Positions 61,901 to 64,000 of a DNA stretch of 64,000 nucleotides are shown piece after piece; positions within the stretch are counted from its first letter, which is position 1, and every line of letters begins with the position of its first letter. The stretch comes from Kocuria flava (GTDB lineage: Bacteria > Actinomycetota > Actinomycetes > Actinomycetales > Micrococcaceae). The stretch spans positions 806,001 to 870,000 of the forward strand of contig NZ_CP013254.1 in the NCBI RefSeq assembly GCF_001482365.1, given 5' to 3'. The notes beneath the pieces are model-generated. The model saw only the letters and a program-made list of their open reading frames with translations. It did not search any database and had not been told where the DNA came from. The position numbers and the translations under genes are program-made.

Positions 61901-62651
61901 CCCGCAGGAGATGCCCGAGCCGGAGGAGTGGGACCGTGCCCGGAACCGGGCCTCGAAGCTCTTCGGCGTGGGCGACCAGCCGTACCTCACCGCCTCGGCG
62001 GTCAACCGTCTGAGCCAGCACGTCACAGACAAGGCCGCCGCGCTCGCCGCTCCGGCGCAGGACCTCGTCACCGCGCTGGAGCAGGCCTACGGAAAGCTCG
62101 GCCTGCGCCAGGGAGCCCGGCTCGACATGGCTCGTGCCGCCGCCACGCTGGTGCGGACCCTTCGGGAGCTGTCCGGGGTGCCCCTGGTCCGGCACCTCGC
62201 CGCCGCCGACCTGCCCGGGACCGACGCGATGGCCTCGGTCTCCCTCGACAAGGCCGCAGGTGTGGCCCAGGCTCTCCGCGCCGTCGAGTGGGAGCCGCTC
62301 GATGCCCTTCTGCAGGCCCGGAACGACTCCACCGAGCGTGGCGAAGCCGCCGCAAAAATCCTCGACGCCCTTGGCACAGCACTGACCGCCCACGAGTACG
62401 AGCAGTCACTGGTCGGAGCGCTCGCGGTCGCGAAGAAGGCCGCCTGGGACTGGGCCATGCGCCCGTGGGGCGTTCGTCCCGAAGGACCGGACACGGAGCC
62501 GCCCCACCCCAATCCTCCTGACATCGCGTGGCACGCCCACACGGTGACCTGGGGCAGCAACTCCCTGCAGCAGTTGCAGGAGGAGCTCGACCAGCGCAAC
62601 GCGGAGGGTCGCAGGATCGAGTTGCGCTGGAGGTTCGTCGATGGTGGCTGA
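58929..62651 (+). CDS. pglY: PglY: large P-loop ATPase of BREX type 2
   Basis: About 1240 residues. Starts at the GTG at 58,929 (TSPLLKDVFDIPRRAGAEDY) behind GGAAGGA. Walker A is LAGSFGSGKSHFMAV (of about 73-87); a Walker-B-like segment is AVVLFLDELVLWLAF (of about 262-276). The long C-terminal part is helical, matching the BREX PglY/BrxC ATPase family. It works with PglX and PglZ in the BREX complex. It starts 52 bases after pglX and overlaps pglZ by 11 bases. Confidence 0.93.
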   Translation: MTSPLLKDVFDIPRRAGAEDYVLRLTSTVDDDGAAQAIHDYVVTPALVEAFDQALDLVSSGIRERKNRGAFLAGSFGSGKSHFMAVLHALLRHRPEARAIEELQDVVVRHDDALREKNILPLAFHFLDASSMEEALFDGYVEQVRALHPKAPLPAFYRTDDLLRDAEGLRASMGDAAFFAGLGGDAPADDEWGMVLGGDGWDRARYDAARAAGPHSTERQELVTALTDAYFRSYTRQGTYVDLDEGLRAMSEHAQSLGYDAVVLFLDELVLWLAFAMHSPDFFRRESQKITKLVEGSYGRLPVPLISFIARQMDLSQWFADSGASGSQQAALDQAFRHQEGRFATITLGDDNLPYVASKRLLQPKDDAARAAVAAAFDHLDRAPDVWTVLLDGVNTDEQHRGADEKSFRMTYPFSPALVSTLRSLSGVMQRDRTALKVMQQMLVERQDTMTIDEVIPVGDAFDHIVTGKSNAVLDPQAAALFRSAAQLYEEKLRPVLLETNNLSPQDLEDRNSLPPAYLADERLAKTLLLSAVATKVPALSRLTTTRLASLNHGSIVSPLPGGEARVVGAKVRTWASRVPEIHVDDDHQDPVVRVQLSDVDYESIVDKARVEDNAGRQRNMLRRLLLENLELNLGEDTDMTGAHRHTVVWRGSRREIEIVFGNVRDAGDLPEDRLRATAGTWRFVIDHPFDEEGHSYREDVERIDSLLARNVASQTVLWLPRFLSQEKLKELRRLVVLDWLLTGSGDRWNQYSQHLSETDRSVAKEILHGQRRTLHDALHKAVAQAYGVITAQGGTLQEGAASQVLWSLDRGFTPELATDRPMKVAFERLVSDAFDASYPGHPEFEPADQEVRVPQLQQVLRHVERAVAHPDHRVPLEGDHVAVRRIANALNVGQATETHFLFGEDRFGDWPRLIARGMVEQGLQENEPVTVQQLRGILERAEPARGLRDEVADTVIIAWAALRQRAWFAYNVPMREQVVPGKIQGTWELRPQEMPEPEEWDRARNRASKLFGVGDQPYLTASAVNRLSQHVTDKAAALAAPAQDLVTALEQAYGKLGLRQGARLDMARAAATLVRTLRELSGVPLVRHLAAADLPGTDAMASVSLDKAAGVAQALRAVEWEPLDALLQARNDSTERGEAAAKILDALGTALTAHEYEQSLVGALAVAKKAAWDWAMRPWGVRPEGPDTEPPHPNPPDIAWHAHTVTWGSNSLQQLQEELDQRNAEGRRIELRWRFVDGG

Positions 62652-64000
62652 CGTGCTCGCGGCTCCGGCCGTGACGGGCGCGGCCGTGGCCGCCGTCGTC
62701 GCCAGGGTCGAGGCCACCGGCCGTCACCGGAACGGCGGCGTCCTCGGCATCCGCGCAGTCCCCGACCCGGATGTCACGGTGGCCCGCCCCTCACCGGCCG
62801 GCCACCGGATCCAGGTGGAAGCCTGCCCGTCCACCCTGGCGGTCTGGGACGCCCTGCACCGCTGGGACGGGACCGGGTGGCTGGTCGTCCTCACCGACCG
62901 GCCCGAGGACGACCTCGGTCCCGGCACCCTCGCCCGCCTGGTCGACCATCGACTCCTGACCCCGGATCCGTGGGAAGCGGCAATGCAGGTGTTCGGGGCC
63001 CGCACCCTCCAGCGGGCGCTACTGGCCGAGGGCAGGCAGTCCGACCTGCCGTCCCAGCTCGTCGCCATCACCCCCGACGACGGCTGGCCCACGGCGCCGG
63101 GCGGCGTGCTCACGAGGGAGCACGTGTTCGCCTCGGTGGCCGTGAAGTACCTCGGTCTGCTGCTGGGCGCCGACGCGCCGGGCATCCTCCAGTGGACCAC
63201 GCGGCCCGAGGCGGTTTCGGCCGTCTCCACGCTGCGTGCGCGGACGGGCGATGCTCTGACCGACGCGGTTCTCGGTTGGTTGGCAGACCAGACCGGTCCG
63301 GCGCGTCGTCCGATCCTGCACCTGCTCGAACGCGGACGGCTCGGCGAGATCCTCCCCGCCGGTCTCGCGCTCCACCTGCTCCGCCGCGCGTCGCGCGACC
63401 TGCGGGAGGAGGCACAGACAGCCGCCGTGCGGCTCACCGAGCGGCTCTGGAGCGGACTGGATCTCCGTTCCGAGGAAGCCGAGGGGATCGGCACACTGTG
63501 CGAGGTCACGGTCCAGGAACTCTTGGAGCGCACCGCCACCCGGGAGACCGGCGAGCGCATTCTCGACCGCACCGACCGGGCGCTCATCGAGGTGTCCGCA
63601 CCGACGGTCGCCCGGGGCTCCGGGCTCCTTCCCTCGTCGCTCAACGCTGCCTACGAAGTGCTCGGCCGGGCGCTCGCGAACGGGACCCACGGCGTGGAGC
63701 CCGCGTGGCAGGCCATCGATAAGCACCCCCTGGCGCGGGGCACCGGAGGCCGCCCGGACCCACGGCGTGCTCCGGCCGAGGCGGGAGTGCGGATCACGCG
63801 CTGGATCGCCCATCTGACCGAGGCGGGCGAATCCCCGGATCTGGTCTCGCTCACCCGCCGGCAGAGCGCCGACGACGCCTGGGTGGATGCCGCCGTCAAC
63901 ACCGCCGCCCGCGGCGTGGACGATCCGGACCTGGCGGTGGGGCTCGAAGCGGTCGTCGGTCGGGCGTTGGAGCTGCGCCGCGGCCACGACCGGGAGTTCG
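62641..64000 (+). CDS. pglZ: PglZ, N-terminal part (runs off window)
   Basis: 453 residues are visible before the right edge. The frame starts MVADVLAAPAVTGAAVAAVV at an ATG overlapping the pglY stop and remains open to base 64,000. The N-terminal region (STLAVWDALHRWDGTGWLVV, LTDRPEDDLGPGTLARLVDH) matches type 2 PglZ. The phosphatase-like core with its metal ligands would lie beyond the edge and is not seen. Identity therefore rests on N-terminal pattern and on gene order W-X-Y-Z. Confidence 0.88.
   Translation, partial: MVADVLAAPAVTGAAVAAVVARVEATGRHRNGGVLGIRAVPDPDVTVARPSPAGHRIQVEACPSTLAVWDALHRWDGTGWLVVLTDRPEDDLGPGTLARLVDHRLLTPDPWEAAMQVFGARTLQRALLAEGRQSDLPSQLVAITPDDGWPTAPGGVLTREHVFASVAVKYLGLLLGADAPGILQWTTRPEAVSAVSTLRARTGDALTDAVLGWLADQTGPARRPILHLLERGRLGEILPAGLALHLLRRASRDLREEAQTAAVRLTERLWSGLDLRSEEAEGIGTLCEVTVQELLERTATRETGERILDRTDRALIEVSAPTVARGSGLLPSSLNAAYEVLGRALANGTHGVEPAWQAIDKHPLARGTGGRPDPRRAPAEAGVRITRWIAHLTEAGESPDLVSLTRRQSADDAWVDAAVNTAARGVDDPDLAVGLEAVVGRALELRRGHDREF

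Overview
This 64 kb window is very GC-rich and comes from a chromosome of a high-GC Gram-positive bacterium. A TIGR03084/mycothiol-type DinB-like protein, frequent GTG and TTG starts, actinobacterial-style SLH repeats and a Pgl (BREX type 2) locus point to Actinobacteria, most probably a Micrococcaceae/Kocuria-like organism. The genus is inference. No rRNA, tRNA or CRISPR array was recognised.

Positions 1-22,740 look like ordinary chromosome. They hold a DUF1801 protein (cut by the left edge), a DsrE-like protein, a matrixin-like metalloprotease and a transporter/amidohydrolase/CobW-GTPase operon. Next come a nuclease-domain lipoprotein, a NERD-domain protein, small alpha/beta-barrel proteins, a D-2-hydroxyacid dehydrogenase and a LuxR-type two-component pair. 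A Baeyer-Villiger-type monooxygenase (frameshifted) plus esterase with a divergent GntR regulator follows, then a GATase1/AraC regulator, a lipoprotein and an EcsC-family protein.

From 22,740 the region becomes accessory and scarred. An IS110-family element (about 22,925-24,419) sits inside an already truncated AraC-family gene, and the two gene halves can be rejoined on paper. Its about 250-nt upstream non-coding end holds a long imperfect hairpin and is a bridge-RNA candidate. After a large membrane protein of unknown function there is a DinB-like gene and a broken acyl-CoA synthetase.

A defence-type island follows (about 29,320-38,940). A 625-aa coiled-coil protein with a RelE-like tail is divergent from mcrB-mcrC. 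Converging on mcrC is a tightly overlapped five-gene operon: a Ycf46-like AAA+ ATPase, a small DUF1257-position protein, a DUF2997 protein, a membrane/HhH protein and a radical SAM protein. The island is closed by an IS256 element. A second, decayed copy of the synthetase/DinB-like cassette lies beyond it in the same orientation, so the island is bracketed by direct paralogous repeats.

At 41,679-46,706 an SLH-domain surface-protein gene is interrupted by an IS256-family element, which is itself interrupted by an IS1182-like element. Both insertions have readable inverted repeats and target duplications. A truncated MFS gene, an intact LysR gene and a short mcrC relic follow.

The right end is a second defence block. 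It has an AIPR-family gene of visibly lower GC and then pglW-pglX-pglY-pglZ of a BREX type 2 (Pgl) system. pglZ runs off the right edge. The best candidates for under-described biology are the Ycf46-like/HhH/radical SAM operon next to McrBC, the coiled-coil partner of McrBC, and the IS110 candidate bridge RNA.
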